From contig NZ_QHKS01000019.1 of assembly GCF_003353175.1 (NCBI RefSeq), positions 92,169 to 156,168 of the forward strand: 64,000 bases of DNA. The letters run 5' to 3'. The position numbers and the translations under genes were made by a program. Positions within the stretch are counted from its first letter, which is position 1. Every line of letters starts with the position of its first letter. This DNA is from Paraburkholderia lacunae. GTDB lineage: Bacteria > Pseudomonadota > Gammaproteobacteria > Burkholderiales > Burkholderiaceae. The notes under the pieces are model-generated. The model was given only the letters and a program-made list of their open reading frames with translations, was not told where the DNA came from and made no database searches. Of the stretch, positions 35,639 to 44,131 are shown one piece after another.

Positions 35639-35889
35639 AAAATCATCGAGATAACGAATTGCCCAGCCGTATTCACGACCATTAAATGACCATTGATTGA
35701 CCACTATTCGGCCGCCAGGCGACCCATCAGACGACCGTAACTTCTCGATCAATCGCGTGGCCACTGAGCGGCAACAGACGGACATTGCACGCGAAATGCG
35801 TTGAACATGACGTGGCAATCCGGCTCACCGGCGCTTCGCGCGCGTCGACGCGCGCGCCCGTTCAAACCTGACCGATAGGTGGATAGACC

Positions 35890-36957
35890 ATGCTGAAGAG
35901 ACTTCTGGCGGGATGGCTGGTGCTGATGCTCATGTCTTCGTTTGCCGTCGCCGAGCCGACGCACTACAAGATCGTCACCGGTCCGGAACGAGGCACCTAT
36001 ATCCAGATCGGCCAGGACCTGTCGAAATGGGTGGCGGGACCTGCCGGCATCGACCTCGAAGTGATGGCTTCGAAGGGCTCGGCTGAAAACGTGCAGCGCA
36101 TGCGCTTCGAGCCGGGCGTGAAACTCGCGCTGGTGCAATCCGACGTGTACCAGGCGTACATCGATATGGCCAACGCGGGCAACGCCGACGCGGGCACGGC
36201 GATCCGCCCGTTGCGCCTCATCATGCCGCTGTACGACGAAGAAATTAACGTCGTGGTGCGCTCGGACTCGCCATTGAAGACCTTCGCCGAGATCAAGGAC
36301 AAATCCATCAGTATCGGTCTGATCGGCAGCGGCACCGCTCAATCGGCAACCACCTTGTATCACCTGATGTTCGGCCAGGCGATCCCGGAACAGAACGTTC
36401 AGCATCTGAGCAACGAAGATGCGCTGGCCGCCTTGATCGCGAGGAAGGTGGACGTCGCGATCATCGTCGTCGGGCAGCCGGCAAAGCTCTTCAACGACAT
36501 GAACCCCGACCTGCTGCAACAGATCCGTCTTCTCAAGGTCGATCCCGCTGCACCTGAAACCGCCCGCGCGAAGCAGACGTATTTCCCCGCGACGATCCGC
36601 GCGAGCAGCTATCCGAACTGGCTGAAAGAAGACGTTCCCACGCTCACCGTCAAGGCCTTTCTCGTCACCTACGACTACGGCCTGCGCGATACCGTCGGCA
36701 AGCTGAGCCGCTTCGCCGATTCGTTGTGCGCCAACTTCGACAATCTGCAGGAGCACGGGCATCCCAAGTGGAAGCAGGTGAAAATCGAGTTGCCGCCCCT
36801 CGTGCGCGGATGGAGATACTACGCGCCGGTCGAGAAGCATCTGCGCGCATGTCTCGCGAACAAAAGCGCGGCGATCAACGCGGCGACGATGCAAGCCACG
36901 CCGAAACCACGCCCCTCCTGCACGGACCAGGAACGCCTGCTTCTGCTGTGCAAATAA
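35890..36957 (+). CDS. TAXI-family solute-binding protein
   Basis: A 355-residue periplasmic protein with a signal peptide (1-21, ending SSFAVA). The TAXI family signature is evident: YKIVTGPERGTYIQIGQDLS (about 25-44), then SKGSAENVQRMRFEPGVKLA, LVQSDVYQAY and KSISIGLIGSGTA. TAXI proteins normally deliver solutes to a fused TRAP DctQM permease, but no permease is present here, so this is an orphan binding protein possibly used for sensing. A Cys-bearing C-terminal tail (CTDQERLLLLCK) is unusual. It lies between two membrane-anchored unknowns. Confidence 0.82.
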   Translation: MLKRLLAGWLVLMLMSSFAVAEPTHYKIVTGPERGTYIQIGQDLSKWVAGPAGIDLEVMASKGSAENVQRMRFEPGVKLALVQSDVYQAYIDMANAGNADAGTAIRPLRLIMPLYDEEINVVVRSDSPLKTFAEIKDKSISIGLIGSGTAQSATTLYHLMFGQAIPEQNVQHLSNEDALAALIARKVDVAIIVVGQPAKLFNDMNPDLLQQIRLLKVDPAAPETARAKQTYFPATIRASSYPNWLKEDVPTLTVKAFLVTYDYGLRDTVGKLSRFADSLCANFDNLQEHGHPKWKQVKIELPPLVRGWRYYAPVEKHLRACLANKSAAINAATMQATPKPRPSCTDQERLLLLCK

Positions 36958-37090
36958 GCGTTCCTGTCGCCCCTTCAACGTGCGCTGACGGCAGCGCACG
37001 TGATCGCATGTTTTTATCCCTCTGACGTGTGTCGCGAGCATTCGATTATCATGAGTCAATCGAATTGCTTCAACGACCCGTTAGTTAGAT

Positions 37091-37822
37091 ATGACGAATA
37101 CAGGCAAGGTATTGATAACCGGGGTGCTCCTGGTTGAATTGGGATTCGCCTCCTATTTACTGTTCCCTAAAGGTGACAAAGCGACGGCGGAAGCCGACGC
37201 CGGGATGAACAGCCCCCCAATCGTCGCGGGGGTCGAATCCCGATCTGGCAGCGATCAAGTCACCGCGGGAAGCGTGGTTAGCGCAACGCCGCCCGGCAAA
37301 GGCACAAACGGCATCGTCGCGGCACCGCGGCCGCAGCCGCAGCCGCAGCCGTCTCCGGTCGCGAAGGCTGCGCCTGAACCTGCTCCGGCGGCCAGGATCG
37401 TTGCAACAGAACAGAAACCGTCAACCGCGTCGGGTCAACAGCCGACGGCAGCGCCGACGCCAGCGCCAACACTGAAGCCGACGCCAGCGCCAACGCTTGC
37501 ATCAGCGAATGCCCAGCAGTCCTTCAGTTCGAAGGCAAGTTCCGCACCGCGAAGCGAACGAGGCCGTGACGGTCTGTCTCGCAACGGATCGAATCCGGTC
37601 GCATCGGCGATAACAGACCAACTGGTCAGGGAGTCGGCCAAACTCGATCCGGCACTGCCGCCACCACCGAACCAACCCGTCGTCCGCGACGATCCGCGTC
37701 GCAGCAGCTCGAACCCGGTCGCGGCGGCGATGACGGACGCGCTGGTCAAGCAGTCTGCCAAACTCGATCCGGCGCTACCTCCGCCGCAGCCGCAGTCGCC
37801 GAGCCGGCCTGCCACGCAGTAA
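37091..37822 (+). CDS. Proline-rich, single-span membrane protein with C-terminal duplication
   Basis: A 243-residue protein. An N-terminal hydrophobic segment (about 6-25, KVLITGVLLVELGFASYLLF) is followed by a Pro/Ala/Gln-rich stretch (RPQPQPQPSPV, TPAPTLKPTPAPTL). The end carries two near-identical units of about 40 residues: SNPVASAITDQLVRESAKLD with PALPPPPNQP, and SNPVAAAMTDALVKQSAKLD with PALPPPQPQS. The Pro-rich part resembles periplasm-spanning regions such as that of TonB, but no TonB C-terminal domain is present. Function unknown; it probably belongs with the zinc-ribbon and TAXI genes upstream. Confidence 0.65.
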   Translation: MTNTGKVLITGVLLVELGFASYLLFPKGDKATAEADAGMNSPPIVAGVESRSGSDQVTAGSVVSATPPGKGTNGIVAAPRPQPQPQPSPVAKAAPEPAPAARIVATEQKPSTASGQQPTAAPTPAPTLKPTPAPTLASANAQQSFSSKASSAPRSERGRDGLSRNGSNPVASAITDQLVRESAKLDPALPPPPNQPVVRDDPRRSSSNPVAAAMTDALVKQSAKLDPALPPPQPQSPSRPATQ

Positions 37823-37871
37823 GCCGGCGCGGTTAACCACTCGCGAAGCGCCGGCTGCCGTACACGTGCAA

Positions 37872-38774
37872 TCAGGTCACGGCGGCGCCCATTCCCGGGA
37901 CAAGGCGCACAGCCAGAAAATCGATCAGCGCGCGTACGCGACGCGCAACCGGACGGCCCTCCGCCCACAACAGATGCACCGGTACGGGCTCGGGCTCGAA
38001 CGAGTCGAGCACCGTGACCACCTCACCGGCGTCGAGCAGTTTTTGTACCTGGAAAATCGGTGCCCGGCCGATCCCTGCTCCGGCCGCGGCCGCTGAATTG
38101 CAAGCTAGCGCGCTGGTCGACCGGAAGCGCCCCGCGACCTCGACTGCACCGCCTGCCCGATTGAATCTCCAGGTTTCGCGTAGAGCGTGCTGGCGCAGCA
38201 CGCAGTCGTGCGCGGCAAGCTCGGACGGATGGGTCGGGTAGCCGCGCGAAGCGAAGTACGCCGGCGCACCGAACACGACACGCCGCAAGGTACCCACTTG
38301 CCGCGCTCGCAGATTCGAATCCGGCAGATGACCGAGGCGGACCACGAGATCGATGTTGGCTTTGGCGAGATCGAGATGCTGCTCGGCAAGCACGAGCTCT
38401 GCCCTGACGTTTTCGTGGATCGCCAGAAACTGCGCGACAAGCGGCGCAACGAATTCAGCGCCGAAAGCCGTCGGTGCGCCGACGCGAATATCACCGCGCA
38501 ACTGGGTCGCATGCTCGACGAGTTCATCGCGTGCGGCTTCGATTTCTCCGAGTGCGGGCCGCAGCCGCGTGGCGAACTTCAAACATGCCGCGGTTGGCTG
38601 CACACGGCGCGTCGTTCGGTGGAACAAGGTCGTGTTCAGATCGCGCTCGAGCGCCGCAATGGCGCGGCTCACCGACTGCAGCGTCCGCCCCAGCGATCGC
38701 GCCGCCGCGGTCAGACTCCCTTCGTCGAGGATAGCCAGCAGCACTTCATAGTCGTCTTGGTTCATGCGCGTCAT
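37872..38774 (-). CDS. LysR-family transcriptional regulator
   Basis: A 300-residue LysR regulator. The winged HTH fills about 5-65 (YEVLLAILDEGSLTAAARSL, GRTLQSVSRAIAALERDL). The effector domain starts near 90 (GDIRVGAPTAFGAEFVAPLV). It resembles the CrgA-type subgroup. It is divergent from the GlcG/HbpS-like gene across 117 bases, so that gene is its likely target. An ATG four codons later (MNQDDYE) is an alternative start. Confidence 0.9.
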   Translation of the reverse strand: MTRMNQDDYEVLLAILDEGSLTAAARSLGRTLQSVSRAIAALERDLNTTLFHRTTRRVQPTAACLKFATRLRPALGEIEAARDELVEHATQLRGDIRVGAPTAFGAEFVAPLVAQFLAIHENVRAELVLAEQHLDLAKANIDLVVRLGHLPDSNLRARQVGTLRRVVFGAPAYFASRGYPTHPSELAAHDCVLRQHALRETWRFNRAGGAVEVAGRFRSTSALACNSAAAAGAGIGRAPIFQVQKLLDAGEVVTVLDSFEPEPVPVHLLWAEGRPVARRVRALIDFLAVRLVPGMGAAVT

Positions 38775-38891
38775 TCTCTCGTTTCCTGGAAGAATGTCTG
38801 ACGGCTCGCGCGGCTATGCGCGGCCGGGCCGCCGCCGTACATTCTAGCCATCTCGACAGCGACACCCGATCAGATTCGCAGGAGGCGACGA

Positions 38892-39341
38892 ATGACTCAA
38901 CGAAACGGAAACGAAATGCCCATGAGCTACAGCAACCGGTTCAACCTGATCGATGCGCGCCAGGTCGTGGCTGCGGCCGAAGAGGAAGCAATGCGTCACG
39001 GCTGGCCCATGGTGATCGCCGTCGTGGACAGCGGCGGGCACCTGGTCCTTCAGCAGCGGCTCGACGGAGCGCAACTCGGCAGTATCGACGTCGCAAGACA
39101 GAAGGCCGAAACAGCCGTGCTGTTCCGGCGTCCCACGCGTGTTTTCGAAGACGCGCTCGCGCAGGGGGGACTCCATCTGCGCCTGCTCGGGATGAACAAC
39201 CTGGTGCCGCTGGACGGTGGCATTCCGCTGATCCGCGACGGCGCCGTGGTCGGCGCCATCGGCGTGTCGGGGATGCGCTCCGACCAGGACGCGCAGGTTG
39301 CCCAGGCTGGCGCTGACGCGCTGCCGGCAGCGAAGCCATAA
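38892..39341 (+). CDS. GlcG/HbpS-family protein
   Basis: A 149-residue protein of the GlcG/HbpS (heme-binding, cob(I)alamin adenosyltransferase-like fold) family: AAAEEEAMRHGWPMVIAVVD, then GHLVLQQRLDGAQLGSIDVA and GGIPLIRDGAVVGAIGVSG. The ATG at 38892 is preceded by AGGAGG. No signal peptide is evident. Family members bind heme or small acids such as glycolate; the specific ligand is not predictable. Control by the divergent LysR is likely. Confidence 0.82.
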   Translation: MTQRNGNEMPMSYSNRFNLIDARQVVAAAEEEAMRHGWPMVIAVVDSGGHLVLQQRLDGAQLGSIDVARQKAETAVLFRRPTRVFEDALAQGGLHLRLLGMNNLVPLDGGIPLIRDGAVVGAIGVSGMRSDQDAQVAQAGADALPAAKP

Positions 39342-39452
39342 GGAAGAAGGCGCCGCCCTTCCGAAAGCCGTTCACGCTGCGGCCACCGCCGTCGCGTCAC
39401 GACATGCTGGCGGCACACCGCATGCAGGCACCGCGGATTCGACGAATTTTCG

Positions 39453-39680
39453 CTAAGACAGCGAAGCAAGCATGATCGACAAACGTCGGATATGAGCCTT
39501 GAACGCGTCGCTCGTTTCGCGATCGTTGGTCGGGTCCAGGTGCGACGTCTCGGCGAGCTCGACCTGCTCATGGAAATCGTTGGCGACCTTGCGCCTCGTG
39601 TCCGGCGGCAACGCCCGTAAGATGGAGACCAATAAAGCCTCCTCGGCGTGCATCATGCCCAGAATTGAACGGGTATCCAT
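39453..39680 (-). CDS. Small hypothetical protein
   Basis: A 75-residue acidic, helical protein beginning MDTRSILGMMHAEEALLVSI and containing RKVANDFHEQVELAETSHLD. It has no signal peptide or membrane segment. The frame is open further upstream to 40121, but that part is a poor-quality shadow of the opposite gene; the ATG at 39680 has GGAGCC upstream. I do not recognise the family. It stands alone, convergent with the GlcG-like gene. Confidence 0.55.
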   Translation of the reverse strand: MDTRSILGMMHAEEALLVSILRALPPDTRRKVANDFHEQVELAETSHLDPTNDRETSDAFKAHIRRLSIMLASLS

Positions 39681-39924
39681 ATGAGAGGCTCCGTGGTAGG
39701 CGTCGTAAGTGCAATCTAGCACGATCCGCACGCGCATTGCGGCGTGCTTGTCCATGTTGCGCGCCGTCGAAACAGGCTGAAACGCCCGGCACAGGAAGCC
39801 GGCGAAGCGGACGAAGCGGACGAAGCGGGCCATGCGACACACGAGGCGGCAATTCCCCGACAATGCGGGTGCGATGGTTTCAACCACCACGTTCGTACCC
39901 AAACGACAAAGTGAGTCACCGTAA

Positions 39925-40521
39925 ATGGACAAGCGCCAATTCCTGGCCAGCGCTGCTGTACTGGGTGCAGCCGCCACACCTGCGTTCGGCCGGAAGACTG
40001 GCCGGAACGAATCCTGTGCCGCATCGCCCGTGCTTCTGACGATCACCGGCGCGATCAAGCGCAGTAATCGCGGCGCACTCGATCCGGCGTTCGACCAGTT
40101 GCTCGCGAAGCAACAAGTCAAATTTCCGCGGGCCTATGCGCTCGACTTTCAGTCGATCGCGAGCCTGCCCGCGGTGACGATCAAGCCCACCACCGAATAC
40201 GATGCCCGGCAGCATACGTTGAGCGGCCCGTTGCTCGGCGACGTGCTCGAATACGTCGGCGCGCCGGGCGCAGGAGAGACGCAGATCCTGCTGCGCGCAA
40301 TCGACGGCTACGCGGTCATGACGACGCTCGACAAAATACGCGCCTATCGCTTCATCGTGGCGACGCATATGGACGGCAAACCGATGCCGCTTGGCGGCGT
40401 GGGGCCGCTATGGGCAGTCTATGACGCCGACCATATCCCCGAGCTGGCGACGAGGCCGCTGAAAGATCGCTTCGAGCTATGCCCGTGGGGCCTGTACCAC
40501 ATGCAAGTGACCGAAGCGTAA
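39925..40521 (+). CDS. Secreted sulfite-oxidase-fold (molybdopterin-binding-like) protein, second copy
   Basis: A 198-residue protein with a twin-Arg-less export signal (MDKRQFLASAAVLGAAATPA). It has the same fold markers as 24808-25332: LSGPLLGDVLEYVGA, AIDGYAVMTTLDK, RFIVATHMDGKPM, and GVGPLWAVYDADH. It lacks the length and dimerisation domain of catalytic sulfite oxidases. Unlike the first copy it has no kinase beside it; an RpiR regulator follows about 110 bases later. Function unknown. Confidence 0.75.
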   Translation: MDKRQFLASAAVLGAAATPAFGRKTGRNESCAASPVLLTITGAIKRSNRGALDPAFDQLLAKQQVKFPRAYALDFQSIASLPAVTIKPTTEYDARQHTLSGPLLGDVLEYVGAPGAGETQILLRAIDGYAVMTTLDKIRAYRFIVATHMDGKPMPLGGVGPLWAVYDADHIPELATRPLKDRFELCPWGLYHMQVTEA

Positions 40522-40633
40522 CGGCGGCGATGACGCGGCGGCGAGCGTCGCCCGGTTTCGTTTCACGGCGACCCTGTATACCTGTCATCATTCTGGCGAA
40601 CGACAAGCAACTCATCAAAGACAACGCGCTGCC

Positions 40634-41542
40634 ATGCCGACCGCCTTCGCCCAAACCGTCGAAGCCCGCTTCGCCGAACTCACTCCCACAGCCAAGCGGA
40701 TCGCCAGCTATCTGCTCGCGAATCTCGACCGGCTGGGCCTCGAAACCGCGGATCAGATCGCGCAGCAGGCCGGCACCAGCGGCATTTCTGTCGGCCGTTT
40801 TCTGCGCAGCGTCGGCTACCGCAATCTCGATGATCTGAAGCGCGAATTGCGCGGCACGCAGGAACGCCCGTGGATGATCACGGACCGGCTCGACGCGTTT
40901 CGCCGTGCGTCCGGCACATCCGATGCGTCCGACGAACACGTCGCCACCGCTAAGGGCGGCAGCGCCGCCGCCCTCAACCCGGCCCTTGCCCGCTCGCTCG
41001 AACTCGAAGTCGCCGCGATCCAGCACGTCTACCAACTCGCGCAATCGCCGGTGTTCGCCCGCGTCGCCGAACGTATTTCGAACGCGGATGCCGTCTACAT
41101 TCTCGGCATTCAATCGACGCGCGGCATCAGCAACGCGTTCTACAGCTACCTCGAATATATCCGCCCGCGGGTGTTCTATTCCGACGGCATGTCGGGTTCC
41201 TACGTCGATTCGCTAAACTCCGAGTTCGCGTCGCCGTACCTGATCGTCACCGACACGCGCGCCTACTCGATGATCGCCCGCCGCTATTGCGAGGCCGCCA
41301 CGCGCCGCGGCCTGCCCTTTGCGCTCGTCACCGATATCTATTGCCCGTGGGCACGGGATTTCGCCGGCGATCTTCTGCAGGTCAAGACCGACGTCGGCCA
41401 GTTCTGGGACTCGCTCGCGCCCCTCACGTGCCTGTTCAATCTGCTGATCACCGCGATCGTCGAACGGCTCGGACCGACGCTGGACGAACGCGTCGCCCGC
41501 AACCGCGAACTGCAAGGCGAGCTCAACCAGTTCGAGCCCTGA
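40634..41542 (+). CDS. MurR/RpiR-family transcriptional regulator
   Basis: A 302-residue regulator with an N-terminal HTH_6 domain (about 5-78; FAELTPTAKRIASYLLANLD, AQQAGTSGISVGRFLRSVGY) and a C-terminal SIS sugar-phosphate-binding domain (about 140-270; ADAVYILGIQSTRGISNAFY, YLIVTDTRAYS). RpiR regulators typically respond to phosphorylated sugars, but Burkholderia members also control amino-acid catabolism. No obvious target genes adjoin. Confidence 0.9.
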   Translation: MPTAFAQTVEARFAELTPTAKRIASYLLANLDRLGLETADQIAQQAGTSGISVGRFLRSVGYRNLDDLKRELRGTQERPWMITDRLDAFRRASGTSDASDEHVATAKGGSAAALNPALARSLELEVAAIQHVYQLAQSPVFARVAERISNADAVYILGIQSTRGISNAFYSYLEYIRPRVFYSDGMSGSYVDSLNSEFASPYLIVTDTRAYSMIARRYCEAATRRGLPFALVTDIYCPWARDFAGDLLQVKTDVGQFWDSLAPLTCLFNLLITAIVERLGPTLDERVARNRELQGELNQFEP

Positions 41543-41784
41543 ACCTTCTTTCGCCTGTCACATGCTGCGTGGCGGGTTTGCGCTTGACGACGCCGTGGTC
41601 GCAACCGCCTCGCCACCAGGATAAGCGTCGCGAATCCACGCATCGGTGCGTGCGCAACGATTCGGCCAGCTTGCGAAACAGACCGACGCGCCGAACCGGT
41701 TTTCGAAGACCTATGGAACGCAGGCACGAAGCAACCGGGCGCCGCATTGCGGTATCCTCACCGGCTCGTTCAGAAGGAGGATTC

Positions 41785-42057
41785 ATGAAGCTTTCGATTT
41801 GCCTGGCGGTTGCCGCCCTCGCGTTGTCCGTAACCGCATACGCGCAAACCTCGCAGACCTATCGCTTCGGCGAAGGCCAAACCATGCTGCCGCCGGGCAA
41901 CGCACATCCGGCGCCCGCGCCGGGCGCGCAGGCGCAACAGCCGCTGCCGCACCCCGCCAAACCCGCGCATTCCCAGGCCAAACCGAAGCACAAGGTCAAG
42001 CATCATCGGCATCATCGCGGGTATGTGATGCAGCCGGATGAGTACTCGCACAGCTGA
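41785..42057 (+). CDS. Small histidine-rich periplasmic protein
   Basis: A 90-residue exported protein. The signal peptide is MKLSICLAVAALALSVTAYA, and the mature part is Pro/Ala/Gln-rich and ends with a basic His cluster (KHKVKHHRHHRGYV). An excellent ribosome site (AAGGAGG) precedes ATG 41785. The His cluster suggests metal binding, which is inference only. Monocistronic, followed by a hairpin. Confidence 0.75.
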   Translation: MKLSICLAVAALALSVTAYAQTSQTYRFGEGQTMLPPGNAHPAPAPGAQAQQPLPHPAKPAHSQAKPKHKVKHHRHHRGYVMQPDEYSHS

Positions 42058-42063
42058 TCTGCG

Positions 42064-42093
42064 CCACGCATGCGTGTTGCATGCGTGGGCTTT
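42064..42093 (+). terminator. Hairpin terminator after the His-rich gene
   Basis: CCACGCATGC (42064-42073) and GCATGCGTGG (42079-42088), a perfect 10-bp stem with five-base loop, followed by GCTTT. The U-tract is short. Confidence 0.6.
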
Positions 42094-42210
42094 ACCGATT
42101 GAAGAGCCCGGCAAAGCCGGATAGCCGTGTTCTTCAATTGCTCGCATTCATCGCGTAGCGCATGCAAGCAGGCGCTGTTACGGTCTACGCTGTTATGGCC
42201 GATACGGGCG

Positions 42211-42236
42211 GCCTTTCGATACCGCCTTTCGGTACC
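42211..42236. repeat. Two tandem 13-bp repeats
   Basis: GCCTTTCGATACC and GCCTTTCGGTACC are adjacent in the gap before the acetyltransferase gene. The remaining gap (42094-42350) shows nothing else of note. Confidence 0.75.
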
Positions 42237-42350
42237 GCCTGTTCGACACGATCTATTCATCGCGGCGATTTTTGACCCGCTTCAAATCCGTGCGCGTTGC
42301 GGGCATAGTGAGGCGTATCCGTAGAGACACCGGCTACAGCAGGAACACAT

Positions 42351-42953
42351 ATGAGTACCGCCCACCACGCACCTTCTTCAACCGATCCGGTCCACACCCC
42401 GCCCACCGTGCCGCTGATCCGCGACGCCACCGAAGCCGATCTGCCCGCGATTCAGGCGATCTACGCGCACCACGTGCTGACCGGCGTCGCGTCGTTCGAA
42501 GAAACGCCGCCGTCCGTCGACGATCTGCGCGCGCGGCTCGCATCGGTACGCAGTCACGGGCTGCCGTACATGGTGGCCGAGATCGACGGCGAAGTCGCCG
42601 GCTATTGCTACGCAACGCCCTACCGGCCACGCGTCGCCTATCGCAACACCATCGAAGATTCGATCTATATCGGCGATGCGTATCGCGGCCGAGGCCTTGG
42701 GCGTGTGCTCTTGCAGGCGCTGATCGAACGATGCGAAACCGGACCATGGCGCCAGATGGTCGCCGTGGTCGCCGACGGCGGCAGCGGCGGCTCGTTATCG
42801 CTGCACAGGCAACTGGGCTTCGAGTTGATTGGGACGTTCAAAGCGGTCGGCTTCAAGCACGGCCGGTGGCTGGACACCACGTTGATGCAGCGCGCGTTGG
42901 GTGTGGGCGATGCGACTGTGCCGGACAATCATCTCGCGTCGGCACGCAGCTGA
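42351..42953 (+). CDS. GNAT acetyltransferase, phosphinothricin acetyltransferase-like
   Basis: A 200-residue GNAT enzyme. The PAT-like N part reads IRDATEADLPAIQAIYAHHV, LTGVASFEE. The acetyl-CoA site is IGDAYRGRGLGRVLLQALIE (about 104-123), and SLSLHRQLGFELIGTFKAVG with GRWLDTTLMQ completes the phosphinothricin/methionine sulfoximine acetyltransferase pattern. It N-acetylates small amino-acid analogues. Monocistronic. Confidence 0.88.
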   Translation: MSTAHHAPSSTDPVHTPPTVPLIRDATEADLPAIQAIYAHHVLTGVASFEETPPSVDDLRARLASVRSHGLPYMVAEIDGEVAGYCYATPYRPRVAYRNTIEDSIYIGDAYRGRGLGRVLLQALIERCETGPWRQMVAVVADGGSGGSLSLHRQLGFELIGTFKAVGFKHGRWLDTTLMQRALGVGDATVPDNHLASARS

Positions 42954-43040
42954 AGCGTTGCAAGCCGCCACGCACGCTCCGGCGCGGCCAGGCGCCTGAC
43001 CGCCTGCTCATCTCAAGGGCGGCCGCGTTAAAATCCCCCC

Positions 43041-43910
43041 ATGCCCAATACGCCGCCCCCCGCTCCCGCCTTGTCCGCCGCCCCGCACGAAGTCTCCGGG
43101 AGCGACGCGCCACGCAATGAATACACCGTCGACGAACTCGCGCGCGTCACCGACACCACCGTGCGCAACGTGCGCGCCTATCAGGACCGCGGCCTGCTCG
43201 CACCGCCGGAAAAGCGCGGCCGGGTAGGCGTGTACGACGACACGCATGTGTCGCGTCTGAAGCTGATCAACCATCTGCTCGCGCGCGGCTACACCCTCGC
43301 GAACATTCAGGACCTGATCAAGGCAGTCGACGAAGGCCACGATCTGCGTTCGATCCTCGGTCTGGAAACCGCGATCGGTGGACGCTGGTCGCGCGAGCGG
43401 CCGAAAAAGTACTCGCTGATCGAACTGCTGCAAATGTTCGGCGACAAGGCGTCGCCGAGCGCGCTCGGCAAAGCGGTCGATCTGGGCTTGCTGGAACGCG
43501 ACGGCCTCTCGTTCGTGTCGGGCAGCCCCACGGCGCTCGCCGCCGGCGCGACCATGGCGAAGGAAGGCATTCCGCTCGCCGACCTGCTCGACGCCGTCGG
43601 CATCGCCCGGCCGCATTTCAATGCGGTCGCCAAGGCGCTGGTCGATCTGGTGGTGCGTCAACTCGACCGCTACGACGCCGATGCGCTGCCGCCGCCCGCC
43701 GACGTGCCCGCGTTGATCGAAGCAATCTGGCGCGTGCGGCCGCTGGCGATGGTGCTGGTCGAAAGCGAAATGAATCGCGCGCTCGAAGAAGCGTCCGGCG
43801 ATTATCTCGGCGACCGCGTCGCGGCGATCATGAAAAAGAAGCTGGGCCATGCGCCTGAGGGCACGCCGGCCGAGCAGGGCGCAAGCAAAAAGACCAAACC
43901 CGGGAAGTAG
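43041..43910 (+). CDS. MerR-family transcriptional regulator
   Basis: A 289-residue protein. The MerR HTH lies at about 28-95 (EYTVDELARVTDTTVRNVRA, YQDRGLLAPPEKRGRVGVYD). The C-terminal part of about 180 residues is longer than in metal-sensing MerR proteins and lacks a Cys cluster, so an organic effector is likely. It is followed by a terminator, then by the monooxygenase operon with its own dyad operator. Confidence 0.88.
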   Translation: MPNTPPPAPALSAAPHEVSGSDAPRNEYTVDELARVTDTTVRNVRAYQDRGLLAPPEKRGRVGVYDDTHVSRLKLINHLLARGYTLANIQDLIKAVDEGHDLRSILGLETAIGGRWSRERPKKYSLIELLQMFGDKASPSALGKAVDLGLLERDGLSFVSGSPTALAAGATMAKEGIPLADLLDAVGIARPHFNAVAKALVDLVVRQLDRYDADALPPPADVPALIEAIWRVRPLAMVLVESEMNRALEEASGDYLGDRVAAIMKKKLGHAPEGTPAEQGASKKTKPGK

Positions 43911-43942
43911 CGGCGCGCGCCTCGCTGGCAAGTGCGTGGCCC

Positions 43943-43973
43943 AAAAAAGGCGAACCTGCGGGTCCGCTTTTTT
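43943..43973. terminator. Bidirectional-type terminator after merR
   Basis: AAAAAAG, stem GCGAACC with GGTCCGC (one mismatch), then TTTTTT. Loop is short (TGCG). It ends the merR transcript before the monooxygenase promoter. Confidence 0.75.
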
Positions 43974-44079
43974 ATGGCCTTCCGCCGTCGAGCATTTTTC
44001 ACCTGACGAAAAATTGTGTCATCTGTCTTAGAGCCGGCCATCTAAACAGCCGCTTGCGTCATCCGTTGCCAGCCTCTAT

Positions 44080-44101
44080 TGTTACATCACACAATGTAAC
44101 A
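44080..44101. promoter_or_regulatory. Perfect dyad operator upstream of the monooxygenase operon
   Basis: TGTTACAT (44080-44087) and ATGTAACA (44094-44101) separated by CACACA. It lies 31 bases upstream of the monooxygenase ATG in an AT-rich patch. The size suits a TetR/FadR-type dimer; no such regulator gene is immediately adjacent. Confidence 0.75.
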
Positions 44102-44131
44102 GTTAAGAGTGAATAAAAGGAGGCGAATCGG

